A DNA stretch of 64,000 nt from Gluconobacter sp. Dm-62 (GTDB lineage: Bacteria; Pseudomonadota; Alphaproteobacteria; Acetobacterales; Acetobacteraceae). Shown piece by piece: positions 63,508 to 64,000 of the stretch. The stretch is from contig NZ_JAERLY010000002.1 in the NCBI RefSeq assembly GCF_018256155.1, positions 434,001-498,000 of the forward strand, given 5' to 3'. Made by a program: the position numbers and the translations under genes. The notes beneath the pieces were generated by a model. That model searched no databases. It was not told the origin of the DNA and saw only the letters and a list, made by a program, of their open reading frames with translations. Numbering within the stretch: the stretch's first letter is position 1; the number at the start of each line of letters is the position of its first letter.

Positions 63508-63533
63508 ATACGAAATACAAAATCGTTTCGTAT
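63508..63533. promoter_or_regulatory. Inverted repeat upstream of the TonB receptor
   Basis: ATACGAAA (63508-63515) and TTTCGTAT (63526-63533) form a perfect eight-base repeat with a ten-base spacer, 18 bases before the receptor start and in AT-rich DNA. It looks like an operator for a dimeric repressor, possibly shared with the divergent gene. Confidence 0.55.
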
Positions 63534-63666
63534 TTGCGGAAGGTCAACATAATTTTCCGCTTCCGAAAATATTCTGATCACATTTTGTAGGACCTGTGGC
63601 GTTCTTCCCACGGATCGGGCGTTATGGAAACGGTTTGTCTTGTAAATGGATTTCGGGAGGATGTGC

Positions 63667-64000
63667 ATGAAGCGACGTCATTTTCTGCGGGCCGCTTCGG
63701 CAGCCCCAGCGTCACTTGCGGTTTCGGCGGCTCTGCCAGGCTCTCAGGCGCGTGCCGCTGGAAACGAGGATAACGGTACAGGTCCTTACGGGGAGCTCGA
63801 TATTGTTGCCGAATTTGATGGCCCTGGTCCGTCGGGGATCGTGGTTCTTCCAAACGGCAGGACCTTTGTAGGCTTTCCCCGTCACGCCGTGGATCACAAG
63901 GGCGCAACGCTTGGCGAACTGGTGGATGGGAAGGTCATGCCTTATCCCAGTGCGGCAATGAGCCTTCCCGGAAATGTTCCGGCAGAATGCCTTGTGTCCG
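63667..64000 (+). CDS. Tat-exported royal-jelly-type protein, 5' part
   Basis: The visible part is 111 residues; the gene runs past the window. A twin-arginine signal (KRRHFLRAASAAPASLAV) ends near SQARAA, followed by YGELDIVAEFDGPGPSG and NGRTFVGFPRH, the start of a major-royal-jelly / L-dopachrome tautomerase-like beta-propeller. Relatives include gluconolactonase-type enzymes. The ATG at 63667 is six bases after GGAGG; the ATG at 63661 is also in frame. Divergent from the TonB receptor. Confidence 0.75.
   Translation, partial: MKRRHFLRAASAAPASLAVSAALPGSQARAAGNEDNGTGPYGELDIVAEFDGPGPSGIVVLPNGRTFVGFPRHAVDHKGATLGELVDGKVMPYPSAAMSLPGNVPAECLVS

Noticed and set aside
1-64000. CRISPR array, insertion sequence or prophage
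   Set aside because: No regularly spaced repeats, transposase, integrase or phage structural genes were seen anywhere in the window.

Overview
The window looks like chromosomal DNA of an acetic acid bacterium, most likely Gluconobacter or a close relative. The reasons are high-GC coding DNA, alphaproteobacterial gene order (ntrC-ntrY-ntrX-hfq-hflX), an Entner-Doudoroff edd-eda pair, an NAD(P)-dependent 2-hydroxyacid dehydrogenase that closely resembles the Gluconobacter 2-ketogluconate reductase as I remember it, and Tat-exported and TonB-dependent surface proteins. This assignment rests on reading the proteins, not on a database search.

Layout: 1-5.6 kb carries nitrogen-responsive two-component regulation with Hfq and HflX. 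5.6-15.3 kb is a mixed stretch: OpgC-like acyltransferase, SulP transporter, a short-chain dehydrogenase, tRNA-His, an EamA transporter, ManC and two small envelope/NAD-binding genes. 15.4-18 kb holds rplM-rpsI and ilvE. 17.9-24.9 kb is a molybdenum cofactor region: mocA-xdhC facing moeA-moaA-moaC-(mobA/moaD fusion)-moaE, then an iron-box-controlled pair of unknown genes and the molbindin gene mop. 25-38 kb is housekeeping: ornithine decarboxylase-type enzyme with a structured leader, BrkB-like protein, RlpA, aroQ-accB-accC, NIPSNAP and YfdX proteins, edd-eda, purH. 37.6-45.7 kb is a flagellar cluster (fliK-like, flgD, fliF, fliG, fliH, fliN, flhA) that becomes strikingly AT-rich. 46-52 kb has NAD kinase, 2-ketogluconate-type reductase, a tyrosine phosphatase, an AEC transporter and acetyl-CoA synthetase. 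52-64 kb has a split tRNA gene, a large SARP-like regulator, a lipoprotein-leuS-lptE-holA run, a Tat-exported dehydrogenase, a TonB-dependent receptor and the start of a royal-jelly-type secreted protein.

The strongest unusual element is at 51986-52297 on the minus strand: a tRNA-Arg(CCU) gene interrupted after anticodon base 36 by a 235-nt group I intron, with P1, P4 and P7 pairings and both splice-site rules visible in the sequence. Other items worth a look are a 45-codon ORF inside a hairpin-rich leader of the decarboxylase gene, a strong-Shine-Dalgarno 27-codon ORF just before edd, a MobA-MoaD fusion with an internal MoaD start signal, a histidine-rich MoaE tail, alternative hairpins before rplM and mop, and the two-gene iron-box operon. 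I saw no CRISPR array, insertion sequence, prophage or rRNA operon.
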